From positions 1 to 44,210 of the IMG/VR virus record IMGVR_UViG_3300019888_000008: a stretch of DNA of 44,210 nucleotides; one strand, 5' to 3'. A program made the translations under genes and the position numbers. Origin of the DNA: a virus. The notes under the pieces were generated by a model. The model ran no database searches. It saw only the letters and a program-made list of their open reading frames with translations, and was not told the origin of the DNA. Shown one piece after another: positions 17,701-24,863 of this stretch (positions are counted from its first letter, which is position 1; every line of letters starts with the position of its first letter).

Positions 17701-18118
17701 GATGCCTCCGAGTAAGCCGCAGTTGTGCCTATTGCAGTCGCATGATGCCAGCGATGACACCGCGATGATTTACATGAACAGCAAGACGGTGGTTCAGGCC
17801 AAGCTGGGCGACACCGTCATGGGTACGCTGACGAGCAGTTTCGTGTTCGGCACCGATTATTACATGAAGATCACCATCGTGGGCGATGGCAGCAAGTCGG
17901 TGGTCAAGTGGTATTGGGGTACAACTCCCGCTGACATGACCACACCGAAGTTCACGTCTAGTTCCGCCACACGCAGCACCACCTGGTATCTGAAGGGTGG
18001 GAACTACGCCCAGTCGAACACGACGTATGACTCCCTCTCGGATGGGCCATTCATCGTCGAGATGACGAAGTTTGTACTCTGGGAGACCGGCATGCCCTTG
18101 CCGGTTGGGTGGATCTGA
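14735..18118 (+). CDS. Tail protein with two polysaccharide-lyase folds
   Basis: A 1127-residue composite. Residues 1 to about 390 are a virion-attachment part like DUF5047 minor tail proteins (TADIRGTLDLTVPGHFW, YYRVQRIKQEDAPDGPIKVS). From about 400, GQVIRLANGTYSGVF, GTQSKPIVIRAA and EWVLIKGLAF mark a chondroitinase B/PL6-type beta-helix running to about 800. A Gly/Thr/Pro linker (859-880) leads to a C-terminal alginate-lyase-2/PL7-like jelly roll with YPRVEFRQL (about 952), QSH (about 1001) and YLKGGNYAQS (about 1084), matching that family's three active-site motifs. It probably degrades host or biofilm polyuronate during adsorption. Substrate is unknown. Confidence 0.85.
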   Translation: MYTMSARWQEVILDSHSPIARVRAMPSIQFGPAPDGGLELEIVAGNVRLSSTADIRGTLDLTVPGHFWDSLEPRGVELFVERGIDYGDGTQEYCPCGYYRVQRIKQEDAPDGPIKVSASDRGVRLREHRVVFPFSYPVGTTHTELFEKLINGHTLGPGPLDRVTYPLYNGKTVPITFLGYDGDNALLPAGVVEDFVYDHLSKIVDSRNCAIQFDRTGGCVVTLRDRPPSDPSVYTIAPGGHGNLIKVGRELTREATYNIVVARGSDPAYPTGFGETYIDDPNSPLTYQGPFEAVIRKYASPFIHTLDQAAGASIRLVNRYKGLPSGLSVITLPDPSIDPLDPITLAPAGIPTTDALSDEVLIPLDVETAVTVTTRARNEVTDEPDYVSGDGGAGSPGGPPVFPAAFRDSRAYPAITGDGAATVVNVSTSAQLTAALAAAVAGQVIRLANGTYSGVFTVNAKGTQSKPIVIRAAIQSGPVFATGSKFIADSAEWVLIKGLAFPYDQEGDTLTVKGASRFVRVTRCLIGPVTPNAEVTTASVPQGHYIHVTGQAQDCVVDYNELRNKARPGNGIVVDGDTSVSTYTGGCKHILVAHNDIHDFGTEVANGFEAIRCGASTVSRTESCSAIIRNVLLNIRCEPEVISVKMAKVDVWGNALKLCVGSICYRHGTDGYVGHNYIRGALPANTPIVGSAGTKTGGIRGYDTGHDWSENYLDDINGDSYEAALVIDGGETAPAINGHWPLKNIKVRKNLLVGCQTGILMAPHYTVPPDSVIVTDNVVVAPKGQTTAIKTTKAPTGTNVLAPNTYFADIASAGLTIDVDDVYRKDGVGPRLTYLHRSDVGITGDLAETDGTGRSIGGASGGTPTGGGTPGGGGTPPGTPASSIADLLKLGKADGYSKCNIGIGYTSGHKDHTLAELENGFSEPGYFELTSDKLRAKLSVPLNGGTTSSNTKYPRVEFRQLNSDGTTKTSFNPNENKTRVVGALSRVTRMPPSKPQLCLLQSHDASDDTAMIYMNSKTVVQAKLGDTVMGTLTSSFVFGTDYYMKITIVGDGSKSVVKWYWGTTPADMTTPKFTSSSATRSTTWYLKGGNYAQSNTTYDSLSDGPFIVEMTKFVLWETGMPLPVGWI

Positions 18119-18372
18119 TGAGTGACCGCCTGGCGGGCCTGTTTTTCGGTGGTGACCCCGGTACGCCACAACTACAGGGCGGAACATGCACGAAATGGAA
18201 CGCGACCACCTACGAGAACACGGTGATTTTCGGTCGTGCGACGTATCAAAATTTGGCCGTGGTAAATCCGGCGGCCATGGCGCTAGGCGACGTACTGCTG
18301 ATTAAGACATCAGGCCAGCCGATCATTCTGGGCAGACTGGTCCGCGCTAGCGTCGAAATTCCTATCGGCTGA
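18118..18372 (+). CDS. Small tail-associated protein
   Basis: An 84-residue beta-rich protein with LQGGTCTKWNATTYENTVIF and a mid-segment ALGDVLLIKTSGQPIILGRL, a pattern seen in short actinophage tail-region proteins predicted to be OB-like. ATG 18118 overlaps the previous stop (TGATG) and was preferred to the in-frame GTG nine bases earlier. A structural role is inferred from position. Confidence 0.65.
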   Translation: MSDRLAGLFFGGDPGTPQLQGGTCTKWNATTYENTVIFGRATYQNLAVVNPAAMALGDVLLIKTSGQPIILGRLVRASVEIPIG

Positions 18373-18382
18373 GGGTGACATC

Positions 18383-19096
18383 ATGGGCAACACGACTATT
18401 GCGAGTTTGACGTACCCGGAACTGAACGACGGCCCGAATGTCCCGCGTGATCTGCAGGAATTGGCCGAGGATGTGGACCGGGAGCTGTATCGACCGTTCC
18501 CGTGTCTCAGTACCGCGCGCCCCGCCAACTCCCCCGTACCGCTGCGGCTCGGTTTCACGATCCGCGAAACCGACACTGGCGACGTTCACATGTGGACAGG
18601 TACCGGATACAAGTTCCTTTACAACACGTCGGACGGCAGCAGCGGCGGTATCGGCGGCGGTGGCGGCGGGGCAGGCGGCGCGGCCGGTGCCTGGCACAGC
18701 GGCACAACTCAGAGCGTCGGTACAAGTAATACAATTTTGTCGTGGCCTACCGAGGACACCGCACCGGGATCCGCCATCACTCGGTCCACACAGAGCGCGG
18801 GACATAAATTCACGCTGAATGAGGCTGGTCTGTATGCGATCAGCGCCAACGTGTATTTTCCGGTGGGTTCAGCCGGTCAGCGCTACCTTCAGATCATGGA
18901 TGTCGCTGGCACCATCTCGTATGACGCGATGGTGCAATACGTACCGACCGCCAGCAATAATGCGGTGATTAACAAACTGGCACTGACGAAGCGTTTCACC
19001 GCCGGTACCGCGCTCGCCATCATGGGCGCGCAGAGCGGGCAAACCACGTTGACGGTGCAGTCGTTGCGTCTGGACATAGCGAAAGTCGCGGCCTAG
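18383..19096 (+). CDS. Tail protein with glycine linker and C1q-like head
   Basis: A 237-residue protein. The N-terminal part contains NVPRDLQELAEDVDREL, a short tail-attachment motif frequent in phage fibre proteins, followed by a beta segment (GDVHMWTGTGYKFLY). A glycine-rich linker at about residues 88-104 joins a C-terminal domain with FTLNEAGLYAISANVYFP and RYLQIM, the strand pattern of C1q/TNF-like jelly rolls. Such trimeric heads often bind receptors. It overlaps the next gene by one base. Confidence 0.72.
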   Translation: MGNTTIASLTYPELNDGPNVPRDLQELAEDVDRELYRPFPCLSTARPANSPVPLRLGFTIRETDTGDVHMWTGTGYKFLYNTSDGSSGGIGGGGGGAGGAAGAWHSGTTQSVGTSNTILSWPTEDTAPGSAITRSTQSAGHKFTLNEAGLYAISANVYFPVGSAGQRYLQIMDVAGTISYDAMVQYVPTASNNAVINKLALTKRFTAGTALAIMGAQSGQTTLTVQSLRLDIAKVAA

Positions 19097-19386
19097 TGAC
19101 ACCAGATCCGTCCGTGTGGGCGCAATACGGTCCAGCGACGGTCAGCGCGAGCGTGTTTGCGGCGGTCGCGTGGTATCTGCTCAAAATGGTGATGAAGTCG
19201 CTGGACATAGAGCGGACATTGAATGACGAATACCGCACAGAGATCCGCGAGTTGAACAAGTCGATTCATGACAAGTACATTCCGGCGCTGACCAAAATCA
19301 TGGGCGAGTCCGCTCAGCTCACGCAGGCGACAGCGGAGATCACTCGGGCGCTACAGGATGCGATCAGAAGGGATCGGGAGCGATGA
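19096..19386 (+). CDS. Membrane protein with coiled coil
   Basis: A 96-residue protein starting with GTG in a TAGTG overlap. One membrane segment (VSASVFAAVAWYLLKMVM, about residues 15-33) is followed by a long charged helix with heptad character to the end. It is the first of three consecutive small genes with coiled-coil or membrane features after the tail tip genes. A lysis-accessory role is possible, but no family is recognised. Confidence 0.6.
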   Translation: MTPDPSVWAQYGPATVSASVFAAVAWYLLKMVMKSLDIERTLNDEYRTEIRELNKSIHDKYIPALTKIMGESAQLTQATAEITRALQDAIRRDRER

Positions 19387-19574
19387 AATTGTCATGGTGC
19401 AGGCGCCCCGAATCCGCACCACGACTACTGGCGAGCTCGAAAGCAAGCCGGGCGGACCTAGCTGCCGTGGTGGCCAAGCTTGACGCGCAGGTCGCCGAGC
19501 TGAGAACGGTCACCGCTGAGTTGCGAGCACTGACCGCCGAGGCGGTACGGAAGGACGGTCTCGATGGCCAGTGA
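19383..19574 (+). CDS. Small coiled-coil protein
   Basis: A 63-residue protein with a basic N-terminus and a leucine/alanine heptad helix (DLAAVVAKLDAQVAELRTVT). ATG overlaps the upstream stop (ATGA), and the end overlaps the next gene by 11 bases. It may act with the membrane proteins on either side. Not recognised. Confidence 0.5.
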   Translation: MKLSWCRRPESAPRLLASSKASRADLAAVVAKLDAQVAELRTVTAELRALTAEAVRKDGLDGQ

Positions 19575-19968
19575 TGCGGTGGACCGGGCGAGCATGCCCG
19601 TCACCATCACGCGGGAACTGCTGGACAGGCTGCTGGATAAGCTCGGACAGGTCGAGATTTTAGCGGGAGAGGTTTCCGAGTTAAAGGTATCGGTCGATAT
19701 CACGAATGAGGCCACGCGACGTAAGATTAATTGGACGCGCGCAATCGCCGGCTTGGATCTGACCCTGACGATCGCATTCGGATACTTGATTCACCGCGAC
19801 AACGTTCTCCGCACTCAGGTGTTATGCCCCCTGTATCAAATCTTCGTGAATAGCTATAACCCCGACTCGTTGGCCGCGAAAGCCCAGGGTATCGACACCT
19901 ATAATCGGAACTTTGCACTGATCCGCGCTCAGTACGATGTACTGGGCTGCGTTCCGCCACCGAAATAA
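19564..19968 (+). CDS. Membrane protein with N-terminal coiled coil
   Basis: A 134-residue protein. Residues 15-55 form a coiled coil, residues about 60-80 (AIAGLDLTLTIAFGYLIH) a membrane segment, and the rest an outer or cytoplasmic domain with two cysteines and VLCPLYQIFVNSYNP. Similar small proteins occur after tail genes in actinophages and are often called membrane proteins without known function. ATG 19564 overlaps the previous gene. Confidence 0.6.
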   Translation: MASDAVDRASMPVTITRELLDRLLDKLGQVEILAGEVSELKVSVDITNEATRRKINWTRAIAGLDLTLTIAFGYLIHRDNVLRTQVLCPLYQIFVNSYNPDSLAAKAQGIDTYNRNFALIRAQYDVLGCVPPPK

Positions 19969-19977
19969 GGACAGCTC

Positions 19978-20370
19978 ATGACTACGCTATCCCCCCTAGT
20001 CCAGGGTGATACCTGGGAGATCCAGGTAGCTAAATACAACCCTCTACCCAACGGGAAACCGGACGTCAACAGTCCAGTGGACTTCACCGGATATGAGGCG
20101 AAGCTGCAACTCAAAACGGCTGCGTACGCCACCGTGCTGACGTTGACGTCGAATCCGGCAGCCGGTCTCGTTGTCAACGACAATACGAGTGGCTCGGACG
20201 GCCCACTCGGTACGATCGACGTGCACGCGACACCTGCGCAGACCGAACTTTTCGAGCCCGGGTCGCTGCTCTGGGAGATCGAGGTCACGAAAACGGTGTC
20301 GAGTGTCATCGTCGACCGGCGGACCCTGGCCGGTGGAATCCTGCCTGTCGTCAAGCAGATCACGTCATGA
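19978..20370 (+). CDS. Baseplate/tail accessory beta protein
   Basis: A 130-residue beta-sandwich-like protein with LVQGDTWEIQVAKYNPLPNG, GYEAKLQLKTAAYATVLTL and a final strand RRTLAGGILPVVKQITS. The layout is close to BppU-like N-terminal domains of phage baseplate and fibre proteins. It directly precedes the repetitive fibre with an ATGA overlap, so it may join that fibre to the tail. ATG 19978 follows AAGGACAG. Confidence 0.6.
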   Translation: MTTLSPLVQGDTWEIQVAKYNPLPNGKPDVNSPVDFTGYEAKLQLKTAAYATVLTLTSNPAAGLVVNDNTSGSDGPLGTIDVHATPAQTELFEPGSLLWEIEVTKTVSSVIVDRRTLAGGILPVVKQITS

Positions 20371-21998
20371 CTGTGGTATTCGGTGACGACCGAGTAGTGG
20401 TGGTGACACAGAAAGACACCGTCGTCGTCACCGAATTTGTCGGCCCTGCCGTAGTGGTCGCCGACCGGGGCGTTCAGGGACCGAAAGGTGATACCGGGGC
20501 TGGCAGCGTGGTCAGCGTCGGCGCCACGGATTCCACCATTACGGTCAGTGGAACGGCAACGGCACCCACGGTCGCCGTAAATGCCATTGCGGAATCGCAG
20601 GTCACTGGACTACCGGCGGACCTCACGGGTATCGCCACTAGTCTCACCACTAAAGTGGCCAGTTCTGACTCGCGGCTATCGGACGCTCGCACGCCGACCG
20701 CCCACAAGACCACCCACGCTACCGGCGGTACGGATGCGCTGAGTCCGAGCGATATCGGGGCCGCTACCACCGCCCATAATCATGCCGGTACCGATGTCAC
20801 TACCGGTACCGTGGCCTACGCGAGGCTGCCGGTTGGTACCGCCGCTAGTACGGTGGCTGCTGGCGACGACTCGCGGATGACGAATGCTCGCACCCCGACC
20901 GCCCACAAGACCACCCACGCTGCCGGCGGTACGGATGCGCTGAGTCCGAGCGATATCGGGGCCGCTACCACCGCCCACAGCCACGCTGGCGCGGACGTCA
21001 CTAGCGGTACGGTGGGCTACGCTCGATTGCCAGTCGGCGCTACCGCGAGCACTGTGGCCGCTGGCGACGACTCGCGGCTATCGGACGCTCGCACGCCGAC
21101 CGCTCACAGCCACGCTGGCGCGGACGTCACCTCGGGCACCGTCGCGTACGCGAGGCTGCCGGTTGGTACCGCCGCTAGTACGGTGGCTGCCGGCGACGAC
21201 TCGCGGCTATCGGACGCTCGCACGCCGACCGCTCACAAGTCGACCCACGCTACCGGCGGTACGGATGCGCTTACCCCCGCCGATATTGGGGCTCAATCAC
21301 TCGACTCCGATCTCACCGCAATCGCGGCAGAGACGGCGACGACGGATAACATCCTCCAGTCGGTGGCTGGCGCGTGGAAGTCCCGTACACCGACGCAGGT
21401 GAAGGCCGCGCTGGCCATCGCGGAATCCGATGTGTCGGGGCTGGTGGCGGACCTCGGCATCCTGCTGCGACAGATGGCGAGCGGGCTCTACTACTACACC
21501 GCATCGCAACACACATCGACCACCAACGCCACGGGTGGTAACGGCACACTAAGGCTTGTGCCGTGGATCGTGCCTAAAGCAATCACCATCACCAAACTCG
21601 GTGCCGAGGTAACGGTCGTCGGTGAGTCCGGCTCAAAGGTCCGGCTCGGAATCTACAACGATAACGGCTCGTGCTATCCCGGGACGCTGCTATTGGACGC
21701 CGGTCAGATCGCCGGTGATTCCGCCACGGTTCAGGAGCTGACGGTAAGCCAGGCTATCCCCGCCGGTATCTACTGGGTGGGTGGCGCGATCCAGTCGGCG
21801 CCGACTACGTCGCCCACGCTCCGCGTAACCAGCAACTGGAATCCGCCAGTACTAGTGGCGATCGGGTCGAGTATCCCCGCTGGCGGCGGTAGTTCGGTGG
21901 GTTACAGTCAGACCGGTGTGACAGCGGCACTGCCCGGTACTTTCAGTGCGACCGTGGCCAACGTCGGTAACGCAGTCCGCACATTCGTCAAGGCGTGA
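20367..21998 (+). CDS. Tail fibre with tandem repeats
   Basis: A 543-residue fibre protein. The N-terminal 45 residues are a beta segment ending in GVQGPKGDTGAG, a short collagen-like stretch. Next come phage fibre repeats built from LSDARTPTAHKTTHATGGTD, SPSDIGAATTAHNHAG and RLPVGTAASTVAAGDDSRL. After ADLGILLRQMASGLYYYT comes a C-terminal beta domain of about 180 residues, a likely receptor-binding head. Repeat spacing at DNA level shows recombination within the shaft. It probably forms a trimeric adhesin. Confidence 0.85.
   Translation: MTVVFGDDRVVVVTQKDTVVVTEFVGPAVVVADRGVQGPKGDTGAGSVVSVGATDSTITVSGTATAPTVAVNAIAESQVTGLPADLTGIATSLTTKVASSDSRLSDARTPTAHKTTHATGGTDALSPSDIGAATTAHNHAGTDVTTGTVAYARLPVGTAASTVAAGDDSRMTNARTPTAHKTTHAAGGTDALSPSDIGAATTAHSHAGADVTSGTVGYARLPVGATASTVAAGDDSRLSDARTPTAHSHAGADVTSGTVAYARLPVGTAASTVAAGDDSRLSDARTPTAHKSTHATGGTDALTPADIGAQSLDSDLTAIAAETATTDNILQSVAGAWKSRTPTQVKAALAIAESDVSGLVADLGILLRQMASGLYYYTASQHTSTTNATGGNGTLRLVPWIVPKAITITKLGAEVTVVGESGSKVRLGIYNDNGSCYPGTLLLDAGQIAGDSATVQELTVSQAIPAGIYWVGGAIQSAPTTSPTLRVTSNWNPPVLVAIGSSIPAGGGSSVGYSQTGVTAALPGTFSATVANVGNAVRTFVKA
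20685..21231 (+). repeat. Tandem repeats in the fibre gene, 201, 201 and 129 bp
   Basis: The marker GCTCGCACSCCGACCG (S is C or G) begins at 20685, 20886, 21087 and 21216. The spacings are 201, 201 and 129 bases, or 67, 67 and 43 residues. The short unit lacks 24 residues running from KTTHA to TTAH, in frame. This is the trace of unequal recombination that changes shaft length while keeping the frame. Confidence 0.85.
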
Positions 21999-22021
21999 CC
22001 TACAGAAAGGACGATTAGACT

Positions 22022-22387
22022 ATGTCCACGGTGCAGTGGTTGCGACCTGTCACGCAACGCAAATTCGACTTCCATATCCGTCGGATCTGGAAAAAGTTAC
22101 AAGAATTGGAGACCCGTATGTCAAGCGCGGAACAGGACCAGTATGACCGTGGGGCCGCACTCGTCGGTTTGTTGAAGGCGGAGTTTGCGAGTCTGCACGA
22201 GCAGCTCACCGCCGCACTCGCCGATCAGGGTGCAGTGGTTGCGGCAGCGCTCGGTGAGGATTCGGCGGCCGACGCGGAGCGGATCAAGGGGCTCCTCGAC
22301 GAGCTGGCCACCGTGCTGCCCGCTGTGCCCGACGTCCCGGTGCCCCTGCCGGGTGAACCGGCCCAGGTGCCCGCAGACGGTTCATAG
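22022..22387 (+). CDS. Helical protein at end of late operon
   Basis: A 121-residue protein. A basic N-terminus (VTQRKFDFHIRRIWKKLQEL) leads into a coiled coil to about residue 85, then a Pro/Val-rich tail. AGAAAGGACG lies before ATG 22022. It is the last gene before the terminator hairpins. A structural or chaperone role for the preceding fibre is possible, but nothing shows it directly. Confidence 0.6.
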   Translation: MSTVQWLRPVTQRKFDFHIRRIWKKLQELETRMSSAEQDQYDRGAALVGLLKAEFASLHEQLTAALADQGAVVAAALGEDSAADAERIKGLLDELATVLPAVPDVPVPLPGEPAQVPADGS

Positions 22388-22444
22388 GCGCAGGTCAGCG
22401 CTGCGGGCGCCCTGAGCGCCCGTGTAACAAGATCAACCAGTTTC

Positions 22445-22505
22445 CGAGGGTGGTAGGGACCCTCGAAAACGCGAAACGGCCCGGCATCATGACGATGCCG
22501 GGCCG
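22445..22505. terminator. Two tandem hairpins closing the late region
   Basis: A 7-bp stem (22445-22451 with 22459-22465) is followed by a perfect 12-bp GC-rich stem (22477-22488 with 22494-22505) with a 5-base loop. Leftward reading gives a T-rich run (GTTTCGCGTTTTC) after the big stem, so it may work in both directions between the convergent operons. The rest of 22388-22681 holds one dispersed repeat and no gene I can support. Confidence 0.75.
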
Positions 22506-22554
22506 CTTCCGAGAGGTGCAGACGCGACGGGCGTGAGCGTTCAGGCCGTCGCCT

Positions 22555-22580
22555 TACCGAGATCCTTCCGAGGTCGGATA
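22555..22580 (-). repeat. Dispersed GACCTCGGA repeat, copy a
   Basis: This 26-base element is identical to the reverse complement of 37466-37491. Read on the minus strand it follows CGACCTCGGA-N5-CTCGGTA. It lies in the convergent gap between the late operon and the leftward operon, just past the terminator hairpins. Confidence 0.8.
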
Positions 22581-22681
22581 TCCGCTGTGTTTCCGTCTAG
22601 CATTGCCTGCACCTCAAACCCCGCGAGCCTCTACTGAGCACGACGTCTCGTAACCTCGTCGCGGGTGGTCGTATTACTCTA

Positions 22682-22897
22682 CTAGTCGGGCGGTTCCTCG
22701 CACGAGCACCATGTGGTTGCGTCTTGTGGCTCGCCGCATAGTGGACATGTGTCCATTGTTTCACCTCCCGCTTGTCTCGGGCCGCCGCAGACTCCACAGC
22801 CGACCCGAGTGCAAGGGCCGAGTGCGTTATGGTCGCGCACCGTAAGCGCCGGTATCTCCGCATTGGTGGGTATGTCATGGCCGCATGTTTCAGTCAT
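22682..22897 (-). CDS. Small cysteine-rich (zinc-binding) protein
   Basis: A 71-residue protein with eight or more cysteines, including ETCGHDI, CTRVGCGVCGGP and CPLCGEPQDATTWCSC, the look of two small zinc ribbons. ATG 22897 was chosen because GGGAGAG lies 8 bases upstream; longer in-frame forms run into the preceding gene. Residues 1-40 are close to a segment of the protein at 23374-23802 (ALTVRDHNALGPCTR in both), so the two share ancestry. It is the last gene of the leftward operon. Function unknown. Confidence 0.65.
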   Translation of the reverse strand: MTETCGHDIPTNAEIPALTVRDHNALGPCTRVGCGVCGGPRQAGGETMDTCPLCGEPQDATTWCSCEEPPD

Positions 22898-22922
22898 CTC
22901 AGTACTCTCCCGTGCACTGTCG

Positions 22923-23210
22923 TCACGTAACCTCGTCGCGGGTGGTCTGCGTGAAGCATACACGTGCGCGGTACTCGTCGGCCCAATACTTGAAATCGTA
23001 CGGCGGATCAATCTCGGCCGCTTTTAAGTATCGGATTGCCTCGTTCGCCAGGGCGTCAATGACCTCTCGCGGATTTTGACCGGGCGCAATCGGTCGCCTC
23101 CACTCCAAATCGCCGTAATGCCATGAGCCGTCCGCGTGCGTGTACCGCACGTAATCGTCAGTCGCGTCTACGCTCACCATCGGCTCGCCGTCAATCGGAC
23201 ACGTCCTCAC
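22923..23210 (-). CDS. Hypothetical protein with N-terminal Cys motif
   Basis: A 95-residue protein starting with GTG at 23210, with GGAGGA 8 bases upstream. It opens RTCPIDGEPMVSVDATDDYV, contains WHYGDLEWRRPIAPGQ and a helical segment (REVIDALANEAIRYLKAAE), and ends with aromatic and charged residues. Its start overlaps the stop of the small gene before it (GTGA). Not recognised. Confidence 0.7.
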   Translation of the reverse strand: MRTCPIDGEPMVSVDATDDYVRYTHADGSWHYGDLEWRRPIAPGQNPREVIDALANEAIRYLKAAEIDPPYDFKYWADEYRARVCFTQTTRDEVT

Positions 23211-23380
23211 TTGCTATTCCTCCGTACTGGCCGCGTCCGCCGATACTGCGCTGGTCGCCGTGGCCGCCAGGTGCGCGACTGATCCTCTCGGTAAAGCCAC
23301 CAGCCGCAGTGTACCGGAATGGTGGGCTCACCACAGCCGTTATCTAGCATCCATATGGCTCGCTGATAGTGGTTCAACAT
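23207..23380 (-). CDS. Small basic protein, 57 aa
   Basis: ATG 23380 overlaps the stop of the upstream gene and opens a 57-codon frame whose stop overlaps the GTG of the following gene, so it fits the operon exactly. The protein starts MLNHYQRAIWMLDNG, has TIPVHCGWWLYREDQ, and ends in an arginine-rich tail. The positive charge suggests nucleic-acid contact, but this is inference. No family recognised. Confidence 0.55.
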   Translation of the reverse strand: MLNHYQRAIWMLDNGCGEPTIPVHCGWWLYREDQSRTWRPRRPAQYRRTRPVRRNSK

Positions 23381-23802
23381 TCCCCCGTCCTGGCCGCCTC
23401 ATCACGGGTGGCCAAACATCGTTTAATGAGGCATAGCGCGAGTACTGCGGCCTGCTCGCATGGGTCGGTCATTCTCTCATACCCCCAGTGCTCTTGATAC
23501 TCCCGCGCTAACTCATCGCGGCCGGGTAGTGTCGGGGCGCCGTAGTGCGGGCCGCCGCAGACTCCGCAGCCGATCCGAGTGCAAGGGCCAAGTGCGTTAT
23601 GGTCGCGCACCGTAAGCGCCGGTATCTCCCCGTTGATGGGCATGCTATAGCCACATGTTTCAGCCAGTTGCGTCAGCGTGACTGCCATGATCGGCCACTG
23701 TCTGTCGAGTTCTGCACGCGCTTCGGGCGCCCACGATGCCCACATTCGCGTGATTTTTTGAATGTAAAATTGCTGCATGCCCATCTTCCGTTTTTTACCC
23801 AT
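23374..23802 (-). CDS. Hypothetical protein with Cys-rich duplicated segment
   Basis: A 142-residue protein with a basic, helical N-terminus (MGKKRKMGMQQFYIQKITRM), a middle with ETCGYSMPINGEIPAL, LTVRDHNALGPCTRI and GCGVCGGP, and a helical C-terminus. The middle is nearly the same as residues 3-41 of the 22682-22897 product, and the DNA similarity (23551-23665 with 22782-22895) shows a recent copy event. Probably zinc-binding. Function unknown. Confidence 0.68.
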   Translation of the reverse strand: MGKKRKMGMQQFYIQKITRMWASWAPEARAELDRQWPIMAVTLTQLAETCGYSMPINGEIPALTVRDHNALGPCTRIGCGVCGGPHYGAPTLPGRDELAREYQEHWGYERMTDPCEQAAVLALCLIKRCLATRDEAARTGEC

Positions 23803-23803
23803 G

Positions 23804-24160
23804 TCAGTAACCGATCTCGGAGGTTCCTCGATACTCTCCCGTGCTGGCTGCGTCGGCTGCTCGCTGCGCTGCCGCTAGCCGTTCCTGCTCCGCATTATGA
23901 AGTGCGGCTGCCTCTATTAGCTTGTTGTTCTCCACTGTGTAGACACAGTAACCGGCGAACACAAGCAACTCCAACGGCACCATGATGAACGGAAAACTCA
24001 GAGTGAAGGAGATCGCCATAATGACGAGGAAGACCTTAATCGCCATCGCCCTACCCTCTGGGCCTAGTGGCTCACTCTTAACCCGGCGACGTCGTCCCCC
24101 GCCGATACGCTTGGAGTAAGAGAATGGCCCCGGTAGGCCAACGTGAAAATGAAACGCCAT
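23804..24160 (-). CDS. DUF4236-like membrane protein
   Basis: A 118-residue protein. Its start, MAFHFHVGLPGPFSYSKRIG, has the form of DUF4236-type N-termini found in many bacteria and actinophages. A basic stretch follows, then two adjacent membrane segments (IKVFLVIMAISFTLSFPFI, about 41-60, and MVPLELLVFAGYCVYTV, about 60-76). The C-terminal tail is charged, helical and alanine-rich. It is the only evident membrane protein of the leftward operon. Role unknown. Confidence 0.65.
   Translation of the reverse strand: MAFHFHVGLPGPFSYSKRIGGGRRRRVKSEPLGPEGRAMAIKVFLVIMAISFTLSFPFIMVPLELLVFAGYCVYTVENNKLIEAAALHNAEQERLAAAQRAADAASTGEYRGTSEIGY
23807..23830 (+). repeat. Dispersed GACCTCGGA repeat, degenerate copy f
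   Basis: This matches 21 of 24 bases of the unit at 41987-42010, reading GTAACCGATCTCGG followed by AGGTTCCTCG. It overlaps the last codons of the leftward gene 23804-24160, so it encodes the end of that protein. Confidence 0.6.
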
Positions 24161-24241
24161 GATGTAATCCTTCGGTTCGCGTGTCGGTTCTTGTAACCTA
24201 TATCGTGGTCAGTAGCAGTGCGGTGGCCGTACCGATAAGCA

Positions 24242-24511
24242 TCATCTCAGGGCCGCACCTGTGCCGTTGCAGTCAGCGCACTCTTCATAGCTGCACTCGA
24301 CACCGTAACCATTACATACGCGGCAGTCGTCATTTTCAGTGCCTCCGTCTCCGGTGTATCCGCTGCCGTCGCAGGCCACGCAATAGGTTTCGATCTCAAT
24401 CTCACGCTCCCCATCGCACGACTTGCATCTTCCGTGCCTCTCGATCAGGGCGATGCGGGCAGCCTCACGCTCGGCCAGCTTGGCCAGGATCTCTACCCTG
24501 GTCAGGGTCAT
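24242..24511 (-). CDS. DnaJ-type zinc-finger protein, copy 1
   Basis: An 89-residue protein. A helical N-terminus (LAKLAEREAARIALIERHG) leads to CKSCDGERE, CVACDGSGYTGDGG, CRVCNGYGVEC and CADCNGTG, which are CxxCxGxG knuckles like those of the DnaJ central domain, without any J domain. ATG 24511 follows GGAGGAACCGAAA. It is a tandem paralogue of the next gene (24574-24846). Likely zinc-binding; partner unknown. Confidence 0.75.
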   Translation of the reverse strand: MTLTRVEILAKLAEREAARIALIERHGRCKSCDGEREIEIETYCVACDGSGYTGDGGTENDDCRVCNGYGVECSYEECADCNGTGAALR

Positions 24512-24573
24512 TTTCGGTTCCTCCGGTTTCAGTGACGGATTCAGTAGCAGTGCGGTGGCCGTACCGATGAGGC

Positions 24574-24846
24574 TTATGACTTCACGCCCTGCCCGGCCGC
24601 GCCGGTACCGTCACATTCGTCGCATTCCACGAAACTGACCTGAACGCCCGCGCCGTCACACTCGTCGCAGTCGCCATCAGCATTTTCATGAGATCCATAG
24701 CCGTGGCACTCGTCGCACCGGGCCTCAACCTCAAGCTCGCGGGCACCATCGCACGACATGCATCTTCCGTACTGCTCGATCAGGGCGATGCGGGCGACTT
24801 CGCGGGCGGCCAACGCGGCCACAATTTCACGGTTAGTCATGGTCAT
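24574..24846 (-). CDS. DnaJ-type zinc-finger protein, copy 2
   Basis: A 90-residue paralogue of the previous entry: AALAAREVARIALIEQYG, then CMSCDGAREL, CDECHGYG, CDECDGAGVQV and CDECDGTG. ATG 24846 is the first of two close ATGs and has GGAGGA 7 bases upstream, identical to the leader of copy 1. The longer open frame upstream is rejected because it is antisense to the preceding gene's reading. Cysteine spacing is DnaJ-like. Confidence 0.75.
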   Translation of the reverse strand: MTMTNREIVAALAAREVARIALIEQYGRCMSCDGARELEVEARCDECHGYGSHENADGDCDECDGAGVQVSFVECDECDGTGAAGQGVKS

Positions 24847-24863
24847 TTTCGGTTCCTCCGGTT

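Noticed and set aside
22597-22878. Leftward 93-codon frame near the end of the leftward operon
   Set aside because: It overlaps the cysteine-rich gene at 22682-22897 in another frame and is arginine-rich without a ribosome site.
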